In this document: piece after piece, positions 1 to 8,691 of the stretch
Position numbering within the stretch: position 1 is the stretch's first letter
How the letters are laid out: each line of letters starts with the position of its first letter
Assembly (NCBI GenBank): GCA_023953615.1
Contig: JAMLJH010000002.1
Span: 1-64,000, forward strand
DNA: 64,000 bases
From: Verrucomicrobiia bacterium
GTDB taxonomy: Bacteria; Verrucomicrobiota; Verrucomicrobiia; Limisphaerales; JADLHS01
Reading direction: 5' to 3'
The notes under the pieces: generated by a model
Told to the model about the DNA's origin: nothing
The model's input: only the letters and a program-made list of their open reading frames with translations
The model's database searches: none
Position numbers and translations under genes: made by a program

Positions 1-153
1 CCCCCCACCACTCAGACCTTCGAGATCAATGACATAATACATTCCATTCTCGTCAAAGCGCTCCAACTTGTAGCCGCCAACCAAATTCTTGGTTGATGGC
101 TCGCAACCGCAAAGGCAAACGCTAGCGGCAACACTTGCAATCAAAAGTTTCAT
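1..153 (-). CDS. Putative lipoprotein, N-terminal 51 residues (runs off window)
   Basis: The reverse strand reads from an ATG at 153 without a stop to the window edge. The product starts with a short Lys-bearing n-region, a hydrophobic stretch and a lipobox-like L-C-G-C at residues 14-17. Cys17 would be lipidated, making this a membrane-anchored lipoprotein. The visible mature part (EPSTKNLVGGYKLERFDENG) recalls small bacterial lipoproteins that begin with a 'GGYKL' strand, but no family can be assigned. It is too short for a normal ORF cutoff and is cut by the edge. The signal peptide is seen in the sequence; lipidation is inferred. Confidence 0.6.
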   Translation of the reverse strand, partial: MKLLIASVAASVCLCGCEPSTKNLVGGYKLERFDENGMYYVIDLEGLSGGG

Positions 154-399
154 TCCACACATAAAATTAAGTCCGATTTGCGGCCAGGAAACCTGGAAGG
201 CGGCGGCGGCGCTGCCTGTCAACCGATTTGGATGATCATAACTCTTGGTTGTCGTCATCCGCAGCGTCGCGTTGTTCGTGAACCACAGTTTCACCAATGG
301 TGATTGGCCAAATAGGAATACGTTGCTGAGCGCATCCGGAACGCTGCGTCAGTGCTTACTTTCATTGACGCCACGCGAGCGTTGATTGGCTCGTGGGTG

Positions 400-1194
400 C
401 TATTTCGTCCCCAATCGCTCACAGAGTTTCTTGGTGGCTTCACTCCCGAAGACTTCACAACCGCCTTCCGCGTAAGTCCGCAAGGCCTCTGAGGCTTTAA
501 TTTGAGCCGCACTGACATTCTTAAGCGCCTGGTTGAAGACCTCTTCCTTTTTTGCTTTCAAGCTATAGGCGACCAATGCCGTAACGATTTCGAGTTTATC
601 CTGCCCGGTCAATCTGTCCTGCACAGAATTGGTTGTGGCATCTTTTAGCACTAACAACCGCTTCAATAGTAGGTTTTCAAAAATATCCACTCGATCAGTT
701 GAAAGTGCCAGCAAACCGATCGTGGCAATATTTCTTTCGCTTCCAAGCCGAACAACATTGGTCGCCGCCATCAATGCTTCGTCATGCGATTTTAATCCTG
801 CTTTGGCTCCAGCAAGCAAGCTCCAGCCCTTCCAATCGTTTGAATAAGTATTGACGTACTCCCGTGCTAGTTCTGCTGCTTCAGGGTATAAACTAAACAT
901 GGCGTAACTGCGACCAATGGGGAGTTTCATTTTGGTCGTGATTCCATTGGTATGCGCCAAATGATAGGCAACAATTTTTCCCATGTTCGCTTCGTTGACG
1001 ACTTTGGGCACCTCTTCTACCGGCACTTTCCCTTTATCGTATTGCTCCAGTTCATTCCGGATTTCTTCAGCCTCAGCTTTTGTCAAAGGCGGAAATAATT
1101 TCTTTAATTCCTTGGAACGCTCTTGGGCCGTTGACAGGAAAGAGAAAACCATAACAAGGGCCAGAGTGATGGCGATTTTGGTGTGTATTTTCAT
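400..1194 (-). CDS. Exported protein of unknown function, possibly TPR-like
   Basis: A 264-residue protein with a clear Sec signal peptide (residues 1 to about 23, ending SFLSTAQ). The mature part is helical and rich in Ala, Leu, Glu and Lys. Stretches around residues 105-165 (tyrosine, tryptophan and small residues at helix-like spacing, e.g. 'DWKGWSLLAGAKAGL') resemble tetratricopeptide helices, but I cannot count clean repeats. It lies on the same strand as the upstream lipoprotein fragment and ileS but is separated from ileS by about 170 bp, so it probably has its own promoter. Function unknown; a periplasmic scaffold role is only a guess from the helical pattern. Confidence 0.7.
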   Translation of the reverse strand: MKIHTKIAITLALVMVFSFLSTAQERSKELKKLFPPLTKAEAEEIRNELEQYDKGKVPVEEVPKVVNEANMGKIVAYHLAHTNGITTKMKLPIGRSYAMFSLYPEAAELAREYVNTYSNDWKGWSLLAGAKAGLKSHDEALMAATNVVRLGSERNIATIGLLALSTDRVDIFENLLLKRLLVLKDATTNSVQDRLTGQDKLEIVTALVAYSLKAKKEEVFNQALKNVSAAQIKASEALRTYAEGGCEVFGSEATKKLCERLGTK

Positions 1195-1361
1195 TTTATC
1201 AAAATCTCAGGTCCGACCAGAGGGTTTTGGTTTTGACTACTATGTATTTCATTTCCGCAACATTTGCTTACGTCACCAATGTAGTGGTCTCCGCTCATTC
1301 CTCGGCCATCATGCCTCCACAATGGCGACAATCAAGCCCGCCCGAAAGCTCAGGATCACAA

Positions 1362-4166
1362 CTACGCGGCGCGGGATTCGACTGCGGCAATGCAGCGGCG
1401 GCAGATGGTCGGGTGTCGGGCATCCGCGCCAACATCGGTTTCCCAATGCCAGCAACGTTCGCATTTTTGACCGGCGGCTCGGGTGACGGTGAGGGCCGGC
1501 GTCTCGTTGTCGCCATCCGCCAAGGTCACAGCCGAAACGTTGAGCAGTTCGCGCAGGGAATCCAAGTTCGTGCGTGCGGCTTCCCAAAGCGGTCCGCGTC
1601 CGGTCACGGTCAGTTGCGCTTCCAGTGATTTGCCAATCCGCTTGGCCTGTCGCGCTTGCTCGAGCTCCGGCAAGGCCAGTTCGCGCAACGCGAACAAGTG
1701 CTTCCAGGTGGTGATTTCAGATTCCTCGCGCTGGAATCCGCTCGGCGACCATTGCGCCAAATGCACGCAGGCTGTCGGTTTGGCGGGTATGAACTCCCAC
1801 GCTTCATCGGCGGTAAACACCAGAATGGGGGAGAGCATCTGGCACAGCCCCGTCACCAGCTGATGCAACACCGTCTGAGTGGACCGACGGCGCGGCGCGG
1901 CGGCCGGATCGGTGTAGAGCCGGTCCTTGATGATATCGTGATAAACCGCCGACAGCTCGACGGCGATGAACTGACTGAGCTTTTGGTACACCACATGAAA
2001 CTCGCTCGCAGCGTAAGCCGCAGCCACCTCGGTTTCGAGCCGCGCGAACTCGCCCAAAATCCAACGGTCCAATCCGGTGAGCTGCGCCGCGGCCACGGGG
2101 TGCCGGGCGGGATCAAAATCGTAAAGATTGGAGAGCTGGTATCGCAGCGCGTTGCGGATGCCGCGATAGGTTTCACCGACCTTGTTGATGCGCTCTTCAC
2201 TGACGATGATGTCGTTGCGGAAATCCTGCGAAGCCACCCAGAGCCGCACCACGTCCGCGCCGTATTTTTTAACGTACGCCTCGGCGGTCTGCGGCTTTTC
2301 GTAACCGCCCTGTTTGCTCTTGGAAATTTTCTCGCGATCCGCATCCACCATGAAGCCATGCGTCAACACGGTTTTGAACGGCGCCGCGCCGTTGCCGGCC
2401 AACGACAACAGCAGCGAGGACTGAAACCAGCCGCGATGCTGGTCGCTGCCTTCAAGGTACATGTCCGCTTGAAACGGCTGGGTCGCTCCGGCGATTTCAG
2501 GTCGGCGGGCAATGACCGAACGCGAGGACGAGCCGGAATCAATCCACACGTCAAGCGTGTCCTGCGACTTGGTCACGGCTTCCGCGCCGCGCCAATCTGC
2601 GGGCCTCACCGCAGTCCAAAGTTCGGCGGCGGATTTTTCAAACCACACGTTCGAGCCGTGCTGCTCGATCAAGGCGGCGGTGTTGCGGACGATTTGCGCG
2701 TCCAGAATGGCTTCGCCGTTGGCGTCGTAAAAGGCCGGGATCGGCACGCCCCACGTGCGTTGGCGGCTGATGCACCAGTCGGGGCGCGATTGCACCGCGC
2801 CGCGGATCCGGTTAACGCCCCAGTCCGGAACCCAGCGCACCCGGTCAATCTCGGCGAGCGCGCGCTGGCGAAAATCCTGGTGATCAATCCGGATGAACCA
2901 CTGATCCATGGCGCGAAAGATGATCGGCGTTTTACTCCGCCAACAATGCGGGTAGCTATGGTGGTAATTCTCCTGATGCAGCAACGCCCGGCGCTCGCGC
3001 AGTTCGTGCAGCACCACTTCGTTCGCTTCGCTCCGACCGTGCTTTGCCAAAGTGGATTTGCCGAGCATGTGTCCCGGCATCTGCTGCTCGATCGGCAGAT
3101 CGGAAGTGTGAACCAATTCGCCGTCGTCGTTCACCGGCGAATAGATGGGCAAATCGTGTTGACGCCCCAGATGGTAGTCATCCAGACCGTGTCCCGGCGC
3201 GATGTGGACGAAGCCCGTGCCGGTGTCGTTGGTGACGAAATGGTCCCCGGCAAACAGTCTGCCGGTGCGCTGACAGAACGGATGGTGATATTCGAGCGTT
3301 TGCAGGAATGTTCCGTCCAGACTGCGAATAATCTGGTAACTTTCCCAACCACACTTCGCCGCGACCGCGGGCAGCAACGCGGTTGAAACGATGAACTGCT
3401 CCGCGCCCGCCTGCACCTGCGAATAGCTAAACGTGGAGTTGTAGGCGACGGCCAGATTGGCGGGCAACGTCCAGGGCGTGGTGGTCCAGATGACGATACT
3501 GACGCCGGGTTGTCCGAGCACGGGGAACTTGACGAACACACTCTGACTAACGTGATCCGCGTATTCCACCTCGGCTTCGGCCAGGGCCGTGCGCGCGGGG
3601 ATGCTCCAATAAATCGGTTTCTTGCCGCGATAAACAAACCCCTGCGCCACGATGTCGGCAAACAGACGCAGCTCGTCCGCTTCGTATTCCTTGTTGAGCG
3701 TCAAATACGGATTTTCCCAATCACCGAGCACCCCGAGGCGTTTGAATTGGGTGCGTTGGATGTCAATGAACTTGCGCGCATAAGCGTCACAGGCTTTACG
3801 GATGGTGGCGGCATCGGCGGCGGTGTTGCCGGCCTTGCGCATTTCCGTGGTCACCTTGAATTCGATCGGCAGGCCGTGACAATCCCATCCGGGAATGTAC
3901 GGCGCGCTTTTACCGCGCAGCGTCTGATACTTGATGATGATGTCCTTGAGAATCTTGTTGAGCGCCGTGCCGATATGCACGTCGCCATTGGCGAACGGCG
4001 GTCCGTCATGCAGGACAAATTTTTCCGCGCCGCGCCGCGCCGCCTGGATTTGCGCGTACAAACCGGCCGCCGTCCATTGCTGCAATCGGATTGGCTCCCG
4101 CTTGATCAGGTCGGCTTTCATCGCGAAATCCGTGTGCGGGAGGTTCAGTGTATTCTTGTATTCCAT
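1362..4166 (-). CDS. ileS: Isoleucyl-tRNA synthetase
   Basis: Charges tRNA-Ile with isoleucine in the cytoplasm. The ATG at 4166 gives 934 residues, close to the usual bacterial length; an upstream TTG at 4193 would add nine residues and is less likely. The class I signature is HIGT at residues 64-67 inside PPFANGDVHIGTALNK, followed by the typical GWDCHGLPIE block. The second signature is KISKS. The editing domain (WTTTPWTLPANLAVAY) and the C-terminal zinc motif with two CxxC pairs (CERC...CRRC) are present. The last residue of the first signature is Thr instead of the usual His; I recall this variant from related phyla, so it is probably lineage-typical rather than damaging. The enzyme appears complete. 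Confidence 0.97.
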   Translation of the reverse strand: MEYKNTLNLPHTDFAMKADLIKREPIRLQQWTAAGLYAQIQAARRGAEKFVLHDGPPFANGDVHIGTALNKILKDIIIKYQTLRGKSAPYIPGWDCHGLPIEFKVTTEMRKAGNTAADAATIRKACDAYARKFIDIQRTQFKRLGVLGDWENPYLTLNKEYEADELRLFADIVAQGFVYRGKKPIYWSIPARTALAEAEVEYADHVSQSVFVKFPVLGQPGVSIVIWTTTPWTLPANLAVAYNSTFSYSQVQAGAEQFIVSTALLPAVAAKCGWESYQIIRSLDGTFLQTLEYHHPFCQRTGRLFAGDHFVTNDTGTGFVHIAPGHGLDDYHLGRQHDLPIYSPVNDDGELVHTSDLPIEQQMPGHMLGKSTLAKHGRSEANEVVLHELRERRALLHQENYHHSYPHCWRSKTPIIFRAMDQWFIRIDHQDFRQRALAEIDRVRWVPDWGVNRIRGAVQSRPDWCISRQRTWGVPIPAFYDANGEAILDAQIVRNTAALIEQHGSNVWFEKSAAELWTAVRPADWRGAEAVTKSQDTLDVWIDSGSSSRSVIARRPEIAGATQPFQADMYLEGSDQHRGWFQSSLLLSLAGNGAAPFKTVLTHGFMVDADREKISKSKQGGYEKPQTAEAYVKKYGADVVRLWVASQDFRNDIIVSEERINKVGETYRGIRNALRYQLSNLYDFDPARHPVAAAQLTGLDRWILGEFARLETEVAAAYAASEFHVVYQKLSQFIAVELSAVYHDIIKDRLYTDPAAAPRRRSTQTVLHQLVTGLCQMLSPILVFTADEAWEFIPAKPTACVHLAQWSPSGFQREESEITTWKHLFALRELALPELEQARQAKRIGKSLEAQLTVTGRGPLWEAARTNLDSLRELLNVSAVTLADGDNETPALTVTRAAGQKCERCWHWETDVGADARHPTICRRCIAAVESRAA

Positions 4167-4425
4167 TACTAAAAGGAGACGGAACGGTATCAAAAGAGCC
4201 GCATACCCGTCAAACGCGCCGCGAAATGAACGTGCAATGAACGCTTCGTCTTAAAGTGGCACGGTCGTTCATCATCAGGAATCAGATTAGAACCGGCGCG
4301 CGCAGCGGACATCATTCCGGCCACCATCGCTCATTGGGAAATGCGTGAAAACCGCCAAAACCCCTAAAAACCCCTAAAAACCAGATGCGCGGCCCTACCA
4401 CTTGTGAGAAAATGCGTCCATCGGA

Positions 4426-6075
4426 ATGTTACGCAGAAAAATCTTTCAAAACCCAAGTCTGATGCTGCTGCTGTGCGGCGTCGCGCTGGTTTCGCGGGTG
4501 CCGGCCGCACCCACCTTCGCCAACGGGGTGACGGCGGGTGTGGTTTCCATTCCACAACTGGACGAATGTTCCGGCTTGATCGCCAGTCGCAACAACGCCG
4601 GAGTGCTTTGGGCTCACAACGACTCGGGAGATGACGCCCGCATTTTTGCCTTGAGCACGCAGGGGCAACTCCTGGGAATTTACGAATTAACTGGCAACGC
4701 CACGCACGTGGATTACGAGGATATCGCCATTGGTCCCGGGCCGGTGCCGAATGTGTCGTATCTGTATGTGGGCGACATCGGCGATAATAATGCCGACCGG
4801 AAGAACATTCGCATTTATCAAATTCCGGAGCCGGCCGTTTACGCACGGCAGCAGGCCAATCCGCCCACACGCGATTTGAAAGGCACCCGGCGAATTGTTC
4901 TCACCTATCCCGATGGCGCGCACAATGCCGAAGCCCTGTTCATTGATCCCACAACTGGCGATCTGTTCATCGTGACCAAGGAACCCACGACCAGCCGCAT
5001 TTACACCGTGACCCAGGCCGCGCTCAACGCGGGCAACAAAGCGGAGTTAACTTACGTTTGCGACCTGGTCTTCGATGTTCCTTCCGCGGCAGACATGTCG
5101 GCTACGGGCAGGGAAATCATCATTCGTCAGGAAGACTTTGCCCGCTTATGGACGCGCACGAATGGTGAAAGCATTGCTGCGGCTTTGGCGACGACCCCGA
5201 TCGTGGTGCCGGTGATTGGGCGACCTCTCGAAGGCAATGGTGAGGCAATCACTTTCGACGCCGACGGCAACGGTTACTTTACCCTGAGCGAATCCAGCAG
5301 CGCCGAACCGCTTTATTACTTTGCCCGCACCAGCCCGGATGGTTCGCGCCCCACCCAGGTGCTGGTGGCCGCGGGCGCCACCTGGAAATTTTTGGACGAC
5401 GGCAGCAATCAAGGCATGGCGTGGCGGCAGACCAATTTTGATGACTCCACCTGGAACGCTGGTGAGGCGCAATTCGGTTATGGTGACGGCGACGAACAAA
5501 CCGTGATCAGCTACGGCGCGAACGCCAGCAACAAACATCTCACCACCTACTTCCGCAAAAGCTTCGTCGTGAACCACGCGCCCTGCCTGGAAAACGTCAC
5601 GCTCAAATTGCTTGTGGATGATGGCGCGGCCGTTTTTCTGAACGGCACGGAGATTGTGCGCTACCGTCTGGCAGCCGGGGCGAGCTTCAACACGCCCGCA
5701 GCCAGCGCGCAACCTAAGGACCTGGAAGACACCTGGTTCAGCTTTCCGATTGATCCCAATCTGCTCGTGCGCGGCACCAACACGTTGGCGGTGGAAGTTC
5801 ATCAAGTCGCCGGCAACGATTCCGATCTGAGCTTCGATCTGCAACTGACCGTCAAGGAAAGCGGCGCGGTCAACTTTATTGATTGGACGGTGCTGAACCA
5901 CGTCGCAACTTTGACCCTCTGCGGTCCCAGTGGTTCAAGCGCCGTGCTGCAAGCCAGCACCAATCTGACGACGTGGACCAATCTCGGCAGCGTGCAATTC
6001 ACCGACGGCACCGCGACTTTAACCGTGCCGCAATCGGCGAATCAGCCCCACCGATTTTTTCGCGCCGTTCAATGA
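4426..6075 (+). CDS. Large secreted protein with propeller-like N-half and galactose-binding-like domain
   Basis: A 549-residue exported protein; the hydrophobic signal segment covers residues 9-27. The first 300 residues contain 'SGLIASRNNAGVLWAHNDSG' and 'YLYVGDIGDNNADRKNIRIY', typical of secreted bacterial beta-propeller-like proteins that read out phosphoesterase or esterase-like folds. Residues about 310-470 look like a jelly-roll carbohydrate-binding module (ATWKFLDDGSNQG, FDDSTWNAG, YFRKSF, LVDDGAAVFLNG, NTLAVEVHQ). The final 55 residues form the 'LQASTNLTTWTNL...RFFRAV' tail common at the ends of Verrucomicrobia exported proteins. No catalytic motif is evident. It stands alone between the divergent ileS and the convergent DUF5069 gene. 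Confidence 0.75.
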   Translation: MLRRKIFQNPSLMLLLCGVALVSRVPAAPTFANGVTAGVVSIPQLDECSGLIASRNNAGVLWAHNDSGDDARIFALSTQGQLLGIYELTGNATHVDYEDIAIGPGPVPNVSYLYVGDIGDNNADRKNIRIYQIPEPAVYARQQANPPTRDLKGTRRIVLTYPDGAHNAEALFIDPTTGDLFIVTKEPTTSRIYTVTQAALNAGNKAELTYVCDLVFDVPSAADMSATGREIIIRQEDFARLWTRTNGESIAAALATTPIVVPVIGRPLEGNGEAITFDADGNGYFTLSESSSAEPLYYFARTSPDGSRPTQVLVAAGATWKFLDDGSNQGMAWRQTNFDDSTWNAGEAQFGYGDGDEQTVISYGANASNKHLTTYFRKSFVVNHAPCLENVTLKLLVDDGAAVFLNGTEIVRYRLAAGASFNTPAASAQPKDLEDTWFSFPIDPNLLVRGTNTLAVEVHQVAGNDSDLSFDLQLTVKESGAVNFIDWTVLNHVATLTLCGPSGSSAVLQASTNLTTWTNLGSVQFTDGTATLTVPQSANQPHRFFRAVQ

Positions 6076-6112
6076 ACGAAATGCCGGCGGCAGCAACGCG
6101 CGGCTCAACTGA

Positions 6113-6541
6113 TCACGGACGCTTCTCTTCGGCATCAATAAAGTCCACGAAATTTTTAATGTCGTCGCGATCGGACAATCCGGCCTGTTCCTTGCGCATC
6201 TTGAGGCGCGCCTGACCCTCCCCGTCATCGGGCTGCGGATAATTCAGCATCTTGGCCAGCAACGCCGCTTTGTCCGCGGCCGGACGCTTCACATGATGCT
6301 TCACCCAATCGCAGACTTGTCCATCCGTGATGGAATTTTTCACCACCGCCACCATTTGTTCGTGGGTGACTCCAGCGGCTTCAAGCCAGCTTTTATCAAA
6401 ACCGCGCGCGCCGAAGTTCGGCTGGTAATCCGGATGTAATTTACCTGCCAGGTGCAGGCGGATTTTGTCAATGTAACGCGGCAAGTGCGACCAGCCATCC
6501 ATCGTTTCACGCGGGCTGCGGGGAAAAATAATCTCGCTCAT
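6113..6541 (-). CDS. DUF5069 domain protein (paralogue 1)
   Basis: 142 residues from the ATG at 6541; the open frame continues upstream but that part (Arg/Ala-rich, no homology pattern) looks non-coding. The pattern 'FPRSPRETMDGWSHLPRYIDKIRLHLAGKL' near the start, then 'VKNSITDGQVCDWVKHHV', matches the DUF5069 family, whose function is unknown. A second member lies at 45432, where it follows a sigma factor; both share the 'SPR...G...LPR..DK.R..LAGK' opening. This copy ends in a Lys/Glu-rich tail (NFVDFIDAEEKRP). Probably cytoplasmic; no signal peptide. Confidence 0.8.
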   Translation of the reverse strand: MSEIIFPRSPRETMDGWSHLPRYIDKIRLHLAGKLHPDYQPNFGARGFDKSWLEAAGVTHEQMVAVVKNSITDGQVCDWVKHHVKRPAADKAALLAKMLNYPQPDDGEGQARLKMRKEQAGLSDRDDIKNFVDFIDAEEKRP

Positions 6542-6673
6542 GTCGGCATGATGGCAGGCAGCGACCCGGCCTGTCAATTTTACGCCTGAGCCTGCTGAAA
6601 GACGCGGCACGAGTCGTCGCCACACGGACATGCGGATTGCCATTCGTCCCGGCAGCCGGTAAAAACGCAGCGC

Positions 6674-8665
6674 GTGATGATCATCAGAAAATCAAACCCG
6701 GTTCGTTGGCGCGAGGTAGCGGTTGGAATTCTCCTCGGTGCCGTGCTGCTCTCCGGTCATTGGGCGACTGCGCAGAGCCAGTTGTCGCTCCGCGTCATGA
6801 CGGCCAATCTGACCTCCGGCAATCAGCAGAGTTATCTCGATCCGGGGATTCGGATTTTTCAGGGGCTGCAACCGGACATTGTCTGTGTTCAGGAGTTTAA
6901 TTACGGCGGCAGTTCCCCGGCGGAACTGCGCAGTTTTGTGGACACGGCGTTTGGCACGAACTTCCATTTCATTCGCGAGAGCGAATCAGGCTACGACATT
7001 CCCAACGGCATCATCAGTCGTTGGCCCATTCTCGCCGGCGGCTCGTGGGATGATTCAGCCGCGCCGAATCGCGGTTTTGCGTGGGCGCAAATTGATCTGC
7101 CGGAGACCACCAACGATCTGTACGTCGTGAGCGTGCATTTGCTCACCGCCAACGCCAGCACTCGTAACGCCGAGGCAACCCAACTGAAGAATCTCATTCT
7201 AACGCATTTCCCGGCGGACGCGTGGATCATCGTCGGTGGCGACTGCAATACGGATTCACGCGCGGAAGCGTGTCTGACGACTTTCAAAACCTTCCTCAGT
7301 GACTCGCCCCGACCGCACGACGGCAGTTTGGAGAGCAACGAAAACACGAACGCCAGCCGACAGAAACCCTACGACTACGTGTTGCCCAGTTTTTCGCTCA
7401 CCAACTTTCTCACCCCGGTCGTCATTGGCGCGCGCGCTTTTCCAAACGGTTTGGTGTTCGACTCGCGCGTGTATTCCCCGCTCAGCGCCGTTGCGCCGGT
7501 GCAGGCGGCGGATTCCGGCGCGCTCAATATGCAACACATGGGCGTGATCAAGGATTTCGTTCTGCCGCTGGTGGGCGACACGGATGCGCCGATCATTCTC
7601 GCCCAACCGCAAAGCCAAACCAACGTGATCGGAGCAACCGTGACCTTCACCGTTTCCGCCATCGGAACTCCGCCGCTGGTCTATCAGTGGCTTTGGTTTG
7701 GAACGAACCTTCCGTTCGCCACCAACGCCGCTTTGTCCCTGCCGAATGTGCAGTCCACAAATGCCGGTGCTTATGCGGTTGTCATTACCAACGCGTTCGG
7801 CAGCGTCACGAGTCACGTCGCGCAATTGGTGCTTCAGGAAGCGGTTCCCGGCGAGATCGTTGTGCTGGCGGGTTGGGAGGTGGGCGGTTTGTCGAACTAC
7901 GGCCCTTCACCCTTTGCGCCGACTACCAATGCCGCGCACCTCACCGTCACGGGGTTGACGCGCGGGACCGGAGTGGGCGTCAGTGGCACGGCGGCGGCCA
8001 GTGCTTGGGGCGGCAACGGTTTCGATTCCAGCTCATTGGCAACGGCGGAAGCTGCGGGTGATTTCGTCACGTTTGCCATAACCGCCGCTGACGGTTACAC
8101 GGTGTCCTTCACCAATCTCAATCGGTTCGATTATCGTCGCTCCAATACCGGTCCCGCCAATGGTGCTTTGCAATACCAGCTTGGCGCGGGCAATTTCATC
8201 ACTCTGGCTAATCTGACTTACCCGGTGAACGCCAGCAGCGGGGTGTCGCTCGATCCCGTTGACCTTGCCCACGTCAACGCGCTGCAAAACGTTCCAGCCG
8301 GGCAAACCGTCACCTTTCGGATCGTGAACTTCGGCGCCACCAGCGCCGGCGGCACCTGGTATATTTATGATGTTGCCAAAAGCCCCGCGCCGGATTTCAG
8401 CATCATGGGTTCGGTCAACCCATCCCGTCCGCCCACCGATCCCCCTGCGCTGCCACCCACGCTGGATCAGGTCGGGTGGATGAATGGACAATTCCAATTC
8501 ACGGTTAACGGTACTACGAGTTCGAATTATGTCGTTCAGGTAACCACCAGTCTTCACGACGGCAACTGGCGTTCCGTACGCACCAATTCCGCGCCATTTA
8601 TTTTTGTGGAAACTGACTTCGGAGAATCGCCGCAGCGCTTCTATCGCGGTCTGATTGCCCCGTGA
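6674..8665 (+). CDS. Secreted endonuclease/exonuclease/phosphatase-family protein with Ig-like domain
   Basis: 663 residues with a signal peptide (hydrophobic segment about residues 15-33). Residues about 40-300 form an EEP-fold hydrolase: 'RVMTANL' (Asn), 'IVCVQEF' (catalytic Glu), 'VVSVHLL' (His) and 'IIVGGDCNTDS' (Asp/Asn pair) are in order. The final catalytic His is probably in 'SGALNMQHMGV' rather than the usual SDH. An immunoglobulin-like module follows (AQPQSQTNVIGATVTFTVSA ... NAGAYAVVITN), then a beta-rich domain and a C-terminal 'YVVQVTTSLHDGNW...RFYRGL' tail. Likely an extracellular nuclease or phosphodiesterase; substrate unknown. It is convergent with xseA, with only 26 bp between the stops. 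Confidence 0.8.
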   Translation: MMIIRKSNPVRWREVAVGILLGAVLLSGHWATAQSQLSLRVMTANLTSGNQQSYLDPGIRIFQGLQPDIVCVQEFNYGGSSPAELRSFVDTAFGTNFHFIRESESGYDIPNGIISRWPILAGGSWDDSAAPNRGFAWAQIDLPETTNDLYVVSVHLLTANASTRNAEATQLKNLILTHFPADAWIIVGGDCNTDSRAEACLTTFKTFLSDSPRPHDGSLESNENTNASRQKPYDYVLPSFSLTNFLTPVVIGARAFPNGLVFDSRVYSPLSAVAPVQAADSGALNMQHMGVIKDFVLPLVGDTDAPIILAQPQSQTNVIGATVTFTVSAIGTPPLVYQWLWFGTNLPFATNAALSLPNVQSTNAGAYAVVITNAFGSVTSHVAQLVLQEAVPGEIVVLAGWEVGGLSNYGPSPFAPTTNAAHLTVTGLTRGTGVGVSGTAAASAWGGNGFDSSSLATAEAAGDFVTFAITAADGYTVSFTNLNRFDYRRSNTGPANGALQYQLGAGNFITLANLTYPVNASSGVSLDPVDLAHVNALQNVPAGQTVTFRIVNFGATSAGGTWYIYDVAKSPAPDFSIMGSVNPSRPPTDPPALPPTLDQVGWMNGQFQFTVNGTTSSNYVVQVTTSLHDGNWRSVRTNSAPFIFVETDFGESPQRFYRGLIAP

Positions 8666-8691
8666 AATTCAAACCGAGTTCACGGGTAAGT

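Noticed and set aside
1656..3386. 576-residue plus-strand open frame inside ileS
   Set aside because: Antisense shadow of ileS created by high G+C; composition is Arg/His-rich with no family pattern.
4355..4385. Short repeat of CCCCTAAAAA
   Set aside because: Only two copies; likely simple-sequence drift.
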